Translations under genes and position numbers: made by a program
The notes under the pieces: generated by a model
The model's database searches: none
Told to the model about the DNA's origin: nothing
What the model saw: the letters and a program-made list of their open reading frames with translations, nothing else
Assembly (NCBI RefSeq): GCF_018598225.1
Contig: NZ_JAHESF010000011.1
Location: 62,001-126,000, forward strand
Length of the DNA stretch: 64,000 nt
DNA from: Chryseosolibacter histidinae
GTDB lineage: Bacteria; Bacteroidota; Bacteroidia; Cytophagales; Cyclobacteriaceae
Direction: 5' to 3'
Shown here: positions 10,731 through 19,683 of the stretch, piece by piece
Layout: each line of letters opens with the position of its first letter
How positions within the stretch are numbered: the stretch's first letter is position 1

Positions 10731-11293
10731 AACTGAAACGCCCGCTGATACTGGCTTCGAGCTCGCCGCGCAGGCAATACCTGATGAAGGAAGCCGGTTT
10801 TGAATTTGTGATCGAAAAACCTGACGTGGATGAATCGTTCCCCGCTGATATGCCCGTAGACCAGGTGGCACGTTATCTCGCCTCCAAAAAAGCAGAGTAC
10901 TTCAGGCTTAAGATCCGCGATGAAATTGTAGTAACTGCCGACACCGTGGTGATCCTGTTCAACAAGATCCTCAATAAACCGCAAGACAGGAAAGAGGCCA
11001 TCGAAATGCTCTCTTCCCTCTCAGGCCGCACGCACCTCGTGATGACCGGCGTGTGCATCGTATCCAAAGAAAAAGAAGAAAGCTTCGACGACACCACCGA
11101 AGTAACTTTCCAGGCGCTCACCCGCGAAGAGATCGAATTTTACGTAGACCATTACAAACCGTATGACAAGGCAGGCGCCTATGGTGCACAGGACTGGATC
11201 GGCATGGTGGCCATTCAGCGGATCTCAGGCTCATACTTCAACGTTATGGGGCTGCCCATCCACAAAGTTTACGAGCACCTGAAGCACTGGTGA
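10727..11293 (+). CDS. maf: Maf-like nucleotide pyrophosphatase
   Basis: A 188-residue HAM1/Maf-superfamily protein. The hallmark LASSSPRRQYLM is at residues 8-19, followed by the nucleotide-site segments VVTADTVVIL, GRTHLVMTGV and YDKAGAYGAQDW. Family members hydrolyse dTTP, UTP or modified NTPs to monophosphates and were first described as septum-formation inhibitors. The gene sits in a tight DUF1015-maf-CPBP string (4-bp and 1-bp overlaps), so co-transcription is likely. Confidence 0.95.
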   Translation: MKLKRPLILASSSPRRQYLMKEAGFEFVIEKPDVDESFPADMPVDQVARYLASKKAEYFRLKIRDEIVVTADTVVILFNKILNKPQDRKEAIEMLSSLSGRTHLVMTGVCIVSKEKEESFDDTTEVTFQALTREEIEFYVDHYKPYDKAGAYGAQDWIGMVAIQRISGSYFNVMGLPIHKVYEHLKHW

Positions 11294-12222
11294 TGAAGAA
11301 GATCTGGAACTTTCTCAAAAAGCATGTGAGCGAAGATTTCAACGGCAGGTACTACGCCGTGATCGCTGTGTTCCTCATCCTCAGTATTTCGCTGAACTAC
11401 GCCTTCGACTTCGAAGACAACGAGCTCGAGACCATGGAAGGGTACCCGAAGTTTTTCGCGTATGTACTCTTCTATTCCATACCCTATTTCTTCTCCGTTT
11501 ACATGTACGCGGTTTTCAAGAAGCGGAAAGATATTTTCAGCAGGCGTGACTTCTGGATCAAAAGCCTGCTGGCCATCGCCGTGTTGTCGTTAGACAGCAG
11601 TGTTCCGTTTCTCGATCCGCTGGTGAGCCGTATCTTTCATCCGGAGATGTACTTCTGGGCTTACAAGGTCTGCATCAATTCCGTCAGCTTCTTCACCGTG
11701 TTCATTCCCATCTTCATTTTCTACTGGTTACACGAAAGAAAGCATGATCACGTCTACGGCCTGAGCGCGCGTAAATTCGATGCCAAACCGTATTTCACCA
11801 TGCTGCTGATCATGCTGCCGCTGATCATCGGCGCGTCATTTCATGAAAGTTTCCAGCGCCAGTACCCAATGTACAAGTCAACGGAGGCGCACGTATACAT
11901 GAACGTGCCGGAGTGGGTGACCGTGGCGGGATATGAGTTTGCCTATGGCCTCGATTTTATTACGGTCGAATACCTCTTCAGGGGTTTTATGGTGATCGGC
12001 ATGATGAGCATCCTCGGACGGGGCGCTGTTGTGTGCATGGCAGTGGTGTATTGCTTCCTGCATTTTGGCAAGCCAGCAGGCGAGGCTATCAGCTCGATAG
12101 CGGGAGGATATATTCTGGGCGTTGTTGCTTACGAGACCCGGAGCATCTGGGGTGGTATCATCGTTCACATGGGCATTGCCTGGATCATGGAGCTGGTGGC
12201 TTTCCTGCAAAAGAGCGTATAG
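11293..12222 (+). CDS. CPBP-family intramembrane protease-like protein
   Basis: A 309-residue protein with about eight hydrophobic segments. The CPBP (CaaX protease/bacteriocin-processing, Abi) core is in the C-terminal half: TVEYLFRGFMV, then FLHFGKPAGEAISSIAGGYILG, and lastly GGIIVHMGIAWIMEL with the conserved His. In this family the first motif is EExxxR. Here the first Glu is Val (VEYLFR), so only the second Glu, the Arg and the later histidines remain. Activity may be altered, or the alignment may differ. I chose the ATG at 11293 within TGATG of maf; a GTG at 11290 is an alternative. The next gene converges 3 bp away. Confidence 0.75.
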   Translation: MKKIWNFLKKHVSEDFNGRYYAVIAVFLILSISLNYAFDFEDNELETMEGYPKFFAYVLFYSIPYFFSVYMYAVFKKRKDIFSRRDFWIKSLLAIAVLSLDSSVPFLDPLVSRIFHPEMYFWAYKVCINSVSFFTVFIPIFIFYWLHERKHDHVYGLSARKFDAKPYFTMLLIMLPLIIGASFHESFQRQYPMYKSTEAHVYMNVPEWVTVAGYEFAYGLDFITVEYLFRGFMVIGMMSILGRGAVVCMAVVYCFLHFGKPAGEAISSIAGGYILGVVAYETRSIWGGIIVHMGIAWIMELVAFLQKSV

Positions 12223-12225
12223 ACA

Positions 12226-13020
12226 TTACGCGCACGGATGATTGTTGTTCTCCGGCAATCCCTTTCTTCCGTACTCGTATAACCTGATGTATTTAAAAAA
12301 GGTCATGGATGCAGAAGTGGTGCAAAAGATAAAGCCGTAATACCCGTCAAGAAATCCGAGCTGAAAGAAGAAACTTTTGACGAAGCGGAACAACGGGCTT
12401 AAAATTACATTGATGAAAAAACTGGCCTTCTCCCCTTTCTTGTATTTTGCCTTGGCTGCTATTTCGGCAAACCGGTGAACCTGCAGCAGGTGCTCGTCAA
12501 GGGTGAGGTAGGCATAATGCAGCAGATTTCCCTTCAGCGTTTTTGTTTTTTCCCTGGCGATCTGCACGTGATCATGTGGATCGGTGCCACCCCATTTGGC
12601 CTTTCTCCTGTCCCATAACCGGATCTTCCGTTCCGGGTACCAGCCTGAGAACCGCATCCACTTGCCACAATAGTTGTTGTACCTGTTCACGGCATACCCG
12701 TCTACGGCACCCCAATCTTCCTTCACTTTTATAATGGATTCCTTGAGCTCTTCAGAAAGCCTCTCGTCCGCATCCAGCGACAAAATGTAATCGTAGGTGG
12801 CCTGGGTCACCGCATAGTTTTTTTGCGCCACATAACCTTCAAAGGCGTGGCTGATGAACTTTACAGGGTATTGGTTGCAAATTTCCCGGGTGCGGTCTGT
12901 AGACAGTGAATCGACCACAATAATTTCATCCGCTACGCCCACCAGGGATTTCAGGCAGGGGCCAAGTTTCCTCTCTTCGTTAAAAGAAATGATGGTAGCG
13001 CTTATTTTGATGCTTTTCAC
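12226..13020 (-). CDS. family 2 glycosyltransferase (WaaE/KdtX-like)
   Basis: A 264-residue GT-A enzyme. The N-terminus SATIISFNEERKLG is followed by EIIVVDSLSTDRT and the metal/nucleotide-binding SLDADERLSEEL (Asp83, Asp85). Beyond the catalytic core come the RLWDRRKAKWGGTDPHDHV block and a C-terminal segment with amphipathic or membrane-associated stretches (FRFVKSFFFQLGFLDGYYGFIF). This matches the LPS-core beta-glucosyltransferase-like group (WaaE/KdtX). It is a close paralog of the next gene, 63 bp upstream on the same strand, and is probably in one transcript with it and the FkbM methyltransferase. The sugar donor and acceptor are unknown. Confidence 0.88.
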   Translation of the reverse strand: MKSIKISATIISFNEERKLGPCLKSLVGVADEIIVVDSLSTDRTREICNQYPVKFISHAFEGYVAQKNYAVTQATYDYILSLDADERLSEELKESIIKVKEDWGAVDGYAVNRYNNYCGKWMRFSGWYPERKIRLWDRRKAKWGGTDPHDHVQIAREKTKTLKGNLLHYAYLTLDEHLLQVHRFAEIAAKAKYKKGEKASFFINVILSPLFRFVKSFFFQLGFLDGYYGFIFCTTSASMTFFKYIRLYEYGRKGLPENNNHPCA

Positions 13021-13083
13021 GAATATGGATCAATAGCGGATAAAACTATCAATATTAAATAACTGGCGCCATCTACGCAAAAT

Positions 13084-13854
13084 TTAACCCTTTGAGGATT
13101 GAGCCTGCGTCCACAGCGATCTGAGCTTGAAATATTTCAGGAAACGGTAATAGGCTGCGTGTGTTGCAACAACATACCCATAATAACCGTCTAAAAATCC
13201 AAGTTTTAAAAAATAAGACTTAAAGAAAGTGAACACGGGGTAAAGCACCAGATGCAACACTGTATAGGTTCTCTTCCCTTTTCTGAAAGCCTCGCGTGCC
13301 GCGATATCAGAAAATTTGTTCATCTGCTGAATGTGCTCTGCGGGGCTCCGGTACGTGTAATGAAGCAGGTTACCTTTTACAAAAAGTGTAGAAGCTCCAG
13401 GCTTCATGATCACCTGGTCGTGGGGATTCACGCCACCCCATTGCCCTTTGCGCTTATCCCACAAACGCAGCTTGCGGTCAGGGTACCAGGCGCCGTGATA
13501 AATAAAAGTGCCACAATAATTATTCAACCTGTTGAAGGCATAACCATCCGCTTTCCCGTTCTTTTTAATGTCTAATATGTTATCGCGCAAAGTATCGCTG
13601 AGCCGCTCGTCGGCATCCAGCGACAGCACATGATCGTGTACGGCTTGTGAAGCGGCAAAATTCTTTTGTTCGATATGGCCCTTGAACGGATTCTGAATAA
13701 AACGGATATTGAACTCCCGGCAGATCGCTTCGGTCTTGTCTGTGGAGAACGAATCCACCACAACGATCTCGTCTGCCACGGCCTGAACGGATTCGAGGCA
13801 TTGCCTGATGTTCTGCTCTTCGTTAAAGGTGATGATAACAACAGAGATCTTCAT
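13084..13854 (-). CDS. family 2 glycosyltransferase (WaaE/KdtX-like), paralog
   Basis: A 256-residue GT-A enzyme with the same architecture as its neighbour: VVIITFNEEQNIRQCLE at the start, VVVDSFSTDKT, SLDADERLSDTL (Asp80, Asp82), RLWDKRKGQWGGVNPHDQV, and the FFKSYFLKLGFLDGYYGYV C-terminal membrane-associated segment. The two share these motifs nearly word for word and most probably arose by tandem duplication. Translation likely follows that of the FkbM methyltransferase, whose stop overlaps this start by one base. Tandem WaaE-like pairs suggest two successive additions to a lipid-anchored glycan. Confidence 0.88.
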   Translation of the reverse strand: MKISVVIITFNEEQNIRQCLESVQAVADEIVVVDSFSTDKTEAICREFNIRFIQNPFKGHIEQKNFAASQAVHDHVLSLDADERLSDTLRDNILDIKKNGKADGYAFNRLNNYCGTFIYHGAWYPDRKLRLWDKRKGQWGGVNPHDQVIMKPGASTLFVKGNLLHYTYRSPAEHIQQMNKFSDIAAREAFRKGKRTYTVLHLVLYPVFTFFKSYFLKLGFLDGYYGYVVATHAAYYRFLKYFKLRSLWTQAQSSKG

Positions 13855-14669
13855 CAGAGGCTGTTTTGAAAAAAATGCGCAAACTCGCCCAGGGGTTTCT
13901 TCATGGCGATGGTGTTTTCCCTGATATCGGCCACAGCATAGTCATTGTCTTTCAGGTGGCGGATACACGCTGCCTGGTCGTCTGCCGAAAGGTGCGAATG
14001 CTCGTATACGATCACGCGGGGTTTGGTGCGCTCGATCTTCATCATCTTGATGATCTCAAAATCAAATCCTTCGGCATCGATCTGAAGCCAGTCGATCTGC
14101 CGAAGTCCATAGCGCTGAACAAGCGTCTCGGGGCTGAGGCAGTTTATTTTTTCCTCCGCTATGTAGTCACGCTTATCCGCAGGCAATTTTTCGCCATAAC
14201 GCCGGGCGCATCGTTCTACATGTCCTGAGTCGATGGCTTCTTCAATGGCCGACTTGTTGAAGGATGCGAGCCCTGTGGCCCAGCGCGAGTTGGAGAACGA
14301 GATCTTGTAGATGCTTCTAACGCCATCGTCACTGGACATTGCCGCGTTCACGGTTTGAATATCTTTCGTACGCTGGTGGAGTCGTTTTAAATATTTCTCA
14401 AAAACAAATGGCTGAGGCTCCAGCAACACGCCCTTCCAGTGATAGGTTCTGATGAACTTGTGCAGCGGGTCGTGGAAAAAACCGTCGTTGGCGCCTACCT
14501 GTAAAAAATGCACGGGATCGTTCTTCTTCGAAAACAGGTCTATGACCTCGGCCAGCGATCCTTTTTTAGGCTTGTAAAAGAATTTGTAGAATGCCCTGTA
14601 CAGGAAACTGTCATTCGCGCTGAGGTTAAACAAGAATTTTTTAAAACTGTTCTTCAGGAAGTACGCCAT
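13854..14669 (-). CDS. FkbM-family SAM methyltransferase
   Basis: A 271-residue class I methyltransferase of the FkbM type, generally O-methyltransferases acting on sugars. LQVGANDGFFHDPL is the SAM-binding motif I; EPQPFVFEKYLKR and VNAAMSSDDG correspond to the next strands. IDWLQIDAEGFDFEIIKM is the FkbM hallmark, and RVIVYEHSHL is near the end. I chose the ATG at 14669; an in-frame GTG six bases earlier is possible. It leads the minus-strand run of the glycan island (FkbM, GT2, GT2) and probably caps or decorates the glycan made by these transferases. Confidence 0.88.
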   Translation of the reverse strand: MAYFLKNSFKKFLFNLSANDSFLYRAFYKFFYKPKKGSLAEVIDLFSKKNDPVHFLQVGANDGFFHDPLHKFIRTYHWKGVLLEPQPFVFEKYLKRLHQRTKDIQTVNAAMSSDDGVRSIYKISFSNSRWATGLASFNKSAIEEAIDSGHVERCARRYGEKLPADKRDYIAEEKINCLSPETLVQRYGLRQIDWLQIDAEGFDFEIIKMMKIERTKPRVIVYEHSHLSADDQAACIRHLKDNDYAVADIRENTIAMKKPLGEFAHFFQNSL

Positions 14670-14858
14670 TGTCACAACTTAATAACATGTTGCAGATCAA
14701 CAATTTAATATTTTATTCCTACCTCACAAGGTTACAATATTCTGAAAAATTAGGCTATTTTTCGGGTTAATCCGCTACTAACATTTAAGAGCTGTAGCAT
14801 ACATTTAAGGCCGGTGATTTTTGCCGGCGATCATTGCAACTACTAACACCTTTGTACT

Positions 14859-15971
14859 GTGCCCATTAAATTACTCGTCATCTCCAATTACATCCACACG
14901 GTTACCGTCAGGCCTGAAGCCGAGATCATTTTACAACTTCAGAAGACCGGCCAGTATGATATCACGGTGATGACCGAAGCGAAAGCCGAGTATGCACAAA
15001 AGTTCAGGGATGCGGGCATCAGGGTGATCGATTTCCTTCCCACAAAAAAATTCAGCATGGACTACGTCAGGCTCATCCGCAAAGAGCTGAAAGAAGGAAA
15101 GTACCATGTGCTGCAGGCATTCAATAACAAAGCCATGGTCAACAGCCTGGTGGCCGCCATCGGCTTGCCGGTGAAGATCGTGGTGTACCGGGGATATACG
15201 GGAAATATCAGCTGGCTCGATCCGCTCATGTATGTGAAATACCTGAGCCCACGGGTAGACCGCATCGTTTGCCTCGTAGAAGCCATCCGGCAGATCTTCA
15301 GAAAGAACCTGCTTTTTAACAAAGACAAAGCCGTGACCATCAACAAAGGTCATGACGTTCACTGGTATGATGGTGTAACGGCGCTCGACAGAGCATCGCT
15401 GGGGATACCGGCCAACGCCTTCACCTTTGTTTGCGGGGCCAACTCGCGACGTATGAAAGGCATCAAGTACCTGTTACAGGCTACTTATTTTCTGCCCGCC
15501 GATACCCGCATACACCTGATGCTGGCGGGAAAGGATATGGATCTTCCGCTTTTCAAAAAGCTCATTGCCGGCAGCCCTATCAAGAATAACATTCACCTGC
15601 TCGGGTTTCGCAAGGATATTCTCGAGGTGGTTAAATCAAACGATGTGTTCGTGCTTCCCTCCATTTACGGAGAGGCCATCACCAAATCGGTGATCGAAGC
15701 AATGTCATTGGGCGTGTGCCCGCTGATCACCGACATCCCCGGCAACAAAGGTCTGGTGATCAACAATGTATGTGGCATTGTGGTGGGGTCGAAGAATCCC
15801 CGTGCGCTGGCTGATCAAATGATCTTCCTTTCAGAGAATCCGGCCCTGGCCAAACAATACGGGCAGGCGGCAAGGGCGCACATCATGAACAACTTCAATA
15901 CAAAAGATACCGCTGTTAAATTCGACAAGCTTTATCAGGAGCTCTACCTTGAATTACAGGGTAACCGGTAA
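14859..15971 (+). CDS. family 4 glycosyltransferase
   Basis: A 370-residue GT-B enzyme. The N-terminal domain begins with KLLVISNYIHTVTVRPEAEI. The C-terminal nucleotide-sugar domain has FVCGANSRRMKGIKYLLQA, HLLGFRKDILEVVKSNDVFVLPS and the E-x7-E motif in YGEAITKSVIEAMSLG. The start is GTG; no upstream in-frame ATG exists before a stop, and the GTG gives the expected first strand. The stop and last residues (GNR-stop) lie in the first repeat words of the following composite repeat. The acceptor cannot be told from sequence. Confidence 0.88.
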   Translation: MPIKLLVISNYIHTVTVRPEAEIILQLQKTGQYDITVMTEAKAEYAQKFRDAGIRVIDFLPTKKFSMDYVRLIRKELKEGKYHVLQAFNNKAMVNSLVAAIGLPVKIVVYRGYTGNISWLDPLMYVKYLSPRVDRIVCLVEAIRQIFRKNLLFNKDKAVTINKGHDVHWYDGVTALDRASLGIPANAFTFVCGANSRRMKGIKYLLQATYFLPADTRIHLMLAGKDMDLPLFKKLIAGSPIKNNIHLLGFRKDILEVVKSNDVFVLPSIYGEAITKSVIEAMSLGVCPLITDIPGNKGLVINNVCGIVVGSKNPRALADQMIFLSENPALAKQYGQAARAHIMNNFNTKDTAVKFDKLYQELYLELQGNR

Positions 15972-16069
15972 TCGGGTATTCGGTAATCGGTATCCGGTCG
16001 TTAGTAGCTAACCACCCGATCACTGATTACTGATTTACTGATTACCGATTTCTGCTCACCGATTACCGT
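15961..16069. repeat. composite inverted repeat (GATTACCGATTACTG words)
   Basis: Left arm 15961-15999 (AACCGGTAATCGGGTATTCGG and on), right arm 16014-16069 (GATCACTGATTACTG, TTTACTGATTACCG, and so on), with only a short loop. Both convergent genes end inside it: the GT4 stop TAA (15969-15971) and the methyltransferase stop (16063-16065 on the other strand) are each the TAA of a CGGTAATCGG-like word. The same vocabulary recurs at 45478-45621. It probably serves as a shared transcript end. Confidence 0.75.
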
Positions 16070-16782
16070 TTCACGGCTCGGACGATCATGGTCTCCCCAA
16101 AGAGCAAGGGGCTACCGAAAAGATGCTTTACAATTTCTTTGTTCACCTGACGCTGCCGGTGATCTTTTTCTTCCTTGTTGTAAACAAACTTAGTGAACAG
16201 GTATGCGAAGGGCACGAAGACAGCGTACACCCAGCTGATCGCTTTTACACGGTTGGTGGTAACAACATCTACCTCGAAGCCGCTGCTATGCAACATATAA
16301 CGCAGGCGCTGGTAAGACATCATGTTGATATGATGAAGAAAGCTGGGTTTGTTTTCATTCAGTGGAACCTTGTTCTTGTTATGATGACTGGTCCAGAACC
16401 ACCGCCACCGCGATCTCAGTGAATTGATGTTGGGGGTTGAAATGATCACGCAGCCTCCGCTCTTGAGGATGCGGCAGCTTTCACGCACAAAATCAAAAGG
16501 CCTTTCCAGGTGCTCGATGCCGTCGATGCAAACCACAGCGTCAAAAAATCCGTCGGGGTACGGCAGGTCTTTATTCATGTCGGCCTGCCTGAAATGTTTG
16601 TTGGAAACCTGCATCAGGTTCTCGATGTCTGCCGAGTGCACCTCCGTATTGTTTTTGATCAGCCGTTGTGTAAACGCCCCTGCCCCGCTCGGGATATCTA
16701 AAACCTTTTGCAGGTTTTGCTTCGGCAGGAGGTCTGCTACAACATTATGTGTATTTTTAGACGTGTTTTCGGGAATGTGCAT
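16063..16782 (-). CDS. class I SAM-dependent methyltransferase
   Basis: A 239-residue protein of the UbiE/Methyltransf_11 type. Motif I is VLDIPSGAGAFTQRL (about residues 27-41), followed by SADIENL, DAVVCIDGIEHLERP and ILKSGGCVIISTPN. The C-terminal third has a hydrophobic segment (WVYAVFVPFAYLFTKFV), suggesting membrane association near a lipid-linked substrate. Its location between two GT4 genes supports action on glycan or lipid-linked sugars. It is divergent from the following GT4, with 32 bp between starts. Confidence 0.85.
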   Translation of the reverse strand: MHIPENTSKNTHNVVADLLPKQNLQKVLDIPSGAGAFTQRLIKNNTEVHSADIENLMQVSNKHFRQADMNKDLPYPDGFFDAVVCIDGIEHLERPFDFVRESCRILKSGGCVIISTPNINSLRSRWRWFWTSHHNKNKVPLNENKPSFLHHINMMSYQRLRYMLHSSGFEVDVVTTNRVKAISWVYAVFVPFAYLFTKFVYNKEEKDHRQRQVNKEIVKHLFGSPLLFGETMIVRAVKR

Positions 16783-16814
16783 GAATCACTTGTTTTTCGG
16801 GAAATATAAACTAA

Positions 16815-17927
16815 ATGGAATTAAAATTAAAAGTTCTGCACCTCAGCTCGGAGAAAACGTGGCGTGGAGGTGAGCAACAGATCGCCTACCTCATCGATGA
16901 GCTCAACGCCATGGGTATTGAGAACCTGGTGGCTGCCAGAACAGATTCGGCGTTCGAGAAATATTGCACGTCAAAATCCATCAGTGTAAAGGTTTTTCCT
17001 TTTAAAAACAGTTTCGACCTCAGCACAGCCCTGGGCATCAAAGACCTCTGCAAAAAAGAAAAGGTCGATATCATTCACATGCACAGCTCGAAGTCGCACG
17101 GCATCGGCGTGCTCTCCGCAGTGCTGGGCAACAAGGTGCCGTTGATCCTGAGCCGAAGGGTCGATTTTGTTCCGAAGCAGAATATGCTCACACGCTGGAA
17201 GTACAATCACAGCGCCATCAAAAGGATCGTGGGGGTTTCAGACAAGATCACCAGCATCATGAAACACTACGTCAAAGATCCTTCGTTGTGCGTAACCGTG
17301 CACAGCGGCGTAGACCTGAACAAATTCAACCATCAGCAACGGACCGAAAATTCCTTACGAAAAGAGTTCGGCATCGATAGCCGCACCCGGCTGATCGGGA
17401 ACACCTCCGCCCTGGAAGCACACAAGGACTACTTCACATTTATCGAGACCATCAAAAAACTTGCTGACGATGGCGTTCCCCTGCAGGCGTTGATCATCGG
17501 AGAAGGTTCCCTCAAGACTCAGCTGCAGGAGTTTGTGAAGGAAAAGGAGCTGACGAACAAAGTGATCTTTACAGGTTTCAGAAAAGATATTACACGCATA
17601 CTGCCCGACCTCGACGTATTTCTCATGACCAGCAATGAAGAAGGACTGGGCACCTCCGTGCTGGATGCTTTTCTGGCGAAAGTACCCGTTGTGGCTACGG
17701 CCGCGGGAGGGATTCCTGAAATGGTGATCCATGAACAAACGGGCATGCTGGCTCCCATTGGCGACTCCAGAGCGCTTGCAGGTCATATCAAAAGGATTTT
17801 CAGCGATGATGCGCTGCGCGGGTCCGTTGTGAACGGAGCGAGTCAAAAAGTGGCATCCAGTTTTTCAAAGGAGATGACGGCAAAAAAAACACTGGCCGTT
17901 TACAGGGAAGTGCTTGGCACCTTGTAA
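16815..17927 (+). CDS. family 4 glycosyltransferase
   Basis: A 370-residue GT-B enzyme. The N-terminal domain starts VLHLSSEKTWRGGEQQIAYL, a motif common in GT4 enzymes that bind lipid-linked acceptors. Next come IIHMHSSKSHGIGVLSA and then the donor domain: LIIGEGSLKTQL, VIFTGFRKDI, the E-x7-E motif in NEEGLGTSVLDAFLAKVP, and TAAGGIPEMV. Its final 28 bases overlap, tail to tail, the 3' end of the next glycosyltransferase on the opposite strand. The precise sugar is unknown. Confidence 0.88.
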   Translation: MELKLKVLHLSSEKTWRGGEQQIAYLIDELNAMGIENLVAARTDSAFEKYCTSKSISVKVFPFKNSFDLSTALGIKDLCKKEKVDIIHMHSSKSHGIGVLSAVLGNKVPLILSRRVDFVPKQNMLTRWKYNHSAIKRIVGVSDKITSIMKHYVKDPSLCVTVHSGVDLNKFNHQQRTENSLRKEFGIDSRTRLIGNTSALEAHKDYFTFIETIKKLADDGVPLQALIIGEGSLKTQLQEFVKEKELTNKVIFTGFRKDITRILPDLDVFLMTSNEEGLGTSVLDAFLAKVPVVATAAGGIPEMVIHEQTGMLAPIGDSRALAGHIKRIFSDDALRGSVVNGASQKVASSFSKEMTAKKTLAVYREVLGTL

Positions 17928-19054
17928 AGCGATTGGTACACCTGCTTGAGCTCTTCCGCGATCACATCCGGTTCGAATTTGCGGATGAATTCCCGCGACT
18001 GCTCAACCATTGCCTTGCTTACCGACGGGTCTGAGAGGATCCTCGCCAGGTGCGCTGCAAGCTCCGGGGCATCATTGGGATCAATATACACCGCCGCCGG
18101 TCCCGCTGCCTCACTGAAACACGAGCCTTTCGACGTGATCACAGGAACACCCGATTCAATCGCCTCGATCAGGGGAATACCAAATCCTTCAAAGAACGAA
18201 GGGTAAACAAATACCGCCGCGCCCTGGTAAATAGCGGGCAGATCAGCAAACGAGACCTTGTGCAGGAAGATGATCCACGGAGCGAGCTTGTATTTTTTGA
18301 TCTCCTCCGCTATCAATTTGAAATAGGCAGTTCGCCGGCCTACAACCACCACGGGTATCCGCGCCTGCTCAGGCATGGCAGCCATGGCGCGAATGAGCAC
18401 GATCAGGTTCTTACGCTCCTCGATCGTTCCTACGTTCAGGATGTACCGGTCCGGCAAACCATATTTGTGCCTGATCGATCTGGATTCTTCAGGCGATGCG
18501 CGTTTTTTAAAAACCGGGTGACAACCCTGGTACACTACCCTGATCTTGGAAGCATCTACGTGGAGAAAGTTTTTGATATCCTCGGCAGTTTGTTCGCTGA
18601 TGGCAATGATCCGGTCTGCCTGCTCGCAGGCCCTGACCACTTTGCTGGTGTAGATCCTGACGTCTATCGCATTATAAAAGCGCGGGTACCGTAAAAAGAT
18701 CAGGTCGTGAACGGTGACCACTTTCTTAACATGGTCGGGCAAACCGATGGGCAGCTCCTGGCTGAGGCCATGAAAAACGGAAAGCGATTGAATGGTCTTG
18801 TGCCCTGTCATACGCCATGAGCGCCAGAGGGCCGAAAGAATGGGCTTGGAATAAAATCCGTGCGGGTGGATGACTTCCACATTCTCGCGGTGAACGATGG
18901 GCACCACCTCGGCATGGTCACTCTCCCGGGGCGTATAGAGAAAGTATTTGTGTTGTGGCTGGTATCGGCTTAAGGAGTCAATGACAAACCTGCAGTAGTT
19001 TCCCAGTCCTGTATAGTTGGTAAAAAACCGCTTGGCCTCAAAACCGATATTCAT
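17900..19054 (-). CDS. family 4 glycosyltransferase
   Basis: A 384-residue GT-B enzyme resembling the mannosyltransferase-B/GT1 group. It opens with MNIGFEAKRFFTNYTGLGNYC, which decides the start at 19054; about 30 in-frame residues further upstream overlap ppa and look non-coding. Then come VVTVHDLIFLRYPRFY, DRIIAISEQTAEDI, YILNVGTIEERKNL, and FVYPSFFEGFGIPLIEAIESGVPVI with the E-x7-E motif. It starts 4 bp after the ppa stop on the same strand, so the two may be co-transcribed. Pyrophosphate removal would favour nucleotide-sugar synthesis, but that link is speculative. Confidence 0.9.
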   Translation of the reverse strand: MNIGFEAKRFFTNYTGLGNYCRFVIDSLSRYQPQHKYFLYTPRESDHAEVVPIVHRENVEVIHPHGFYSKPILSALWRSWRMTGHKTIQSLSVFHGLSQELPIGLPDHVKKVVTVHDLIFLRYPRFYNAIDVRIYTSKVVRACEQADRIIAISEQTAEDIKNFLHVDASKIRVVYQGCHPVFKKRASPEESRSIRHKYGLPDRYILNVGTIEERKNLIVLIRAMAAMPEQARIPVVVVGRRTAYFKLIAEEIKKYKLAPWIIFLHKVSFADLPAIYQGAAVFVYPSFFEGFGIPLIEAIESGVPVITSKGSCFSEAAGPAAVYIDPNDAPELAAHLARILSDPSVSKAMVEQSREFIRKFEPDVIAEELKQVYQSLYKVPSTSL

Positions 19055-19058
19055 AAGA

Positions 19059-19601
19059 TCAAGATAGCTTTTTTCGGTTCTTGTTGTAATACCTGATGCT
19101 TTCTTCGATGATGGCGAATGCCTTTTCCTTTGAAAGGAACTCATCTACCACCACTTTCTTATTTTCCAGGGTTTTATAGTTTTCGAAAAAGTGCTTCAGC
19201 TCGGCGGTCAGATAATCGGGCAGATCCCTGACGTCATTGATGTGGCTCACGCTCGGATCCTGCTCGGCAACGGCAATGATCTTATCGTCGGCTTCTCCCC
19301 TGTCTACCATCTGCATCACGCCGATCACCTTCGAAGGTACGAGGCAAAGCGGTACTACTGACACCTGGGTAAGCACAACAATGTCGAGCGGATCGTGGTC
19401 TTCTCCCATGGTCTGGGGAATAAAACCATAGTTCAGCGGATAATACATGGATGCGTAGATCACCCGGTCGAGCTTGATCAGGCCACTCTCCTTATCCACT
19501 TCATATTTGGCCCGCGAGCCCCGCGGGATCTCGATAATGCTGTTGACAAACTCCGGCGGATTATTGCCCGTAGAAGTTTCGTGCCACGGATGCTGGACCA
19601 T
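19059..19601 (-). CDS. ppa: inorganic pyrophosphatase
   Basis: A 180-residue soluble family I pyrophosphatase, hydrolysing PPi to drive biosynthesis. The signature [11 protein letters not shown] (the family D-x-D-P-x-D core) is present. [24 protein letters not shown] and [11 protein letters not shown] surround the active site, and [10 protein letters not shown] completes the metal-binding set. I start at 19601 (MVQHPWHET), the family-like N-terminus; an upstream in-frame ATG at 19622 would add seven poorly conserved residues that run toward a terminator. Confidence 0.96.
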   Translation of the reverse strand: MVQHPWHETSTGNNPPEFVNSIIEIPRGSRAKYEVDKESGLIKLDRVIYASMYYPLNYGFIPQTMGEDHDPLDIVVLTQVSVVPLCLVPSKVIGVMQMVDRGEADDKIIAVAEQDPSVSHINDVRDLPDYLTAELKHFFENYKTLENKKVVVDEFLSKEKAFAIIEESIRYYNKNRKKLS

Positions 19602-19628
19602 AAGGTTGAGTTTAAGAAGCAATTATAA

Positions 19629-19657
19629 TAAAAAACCCTCCGATTTCGCGGAGGGTT
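19629..19657 (-). terminator. terminator of the sdaAB-tolC-hlyD group
   Basis: On the minus strand, AACCCTCCG pairs with CGGAGGGTT across a six-base loop, followed by a TTTTTATTATAATT tract. It lies just after the hlyD stop and separates that group from ppa. Confidence 0.85.
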
Positions 19658-19683
19658 CGTATTAATTACCAATTACCTTATGG

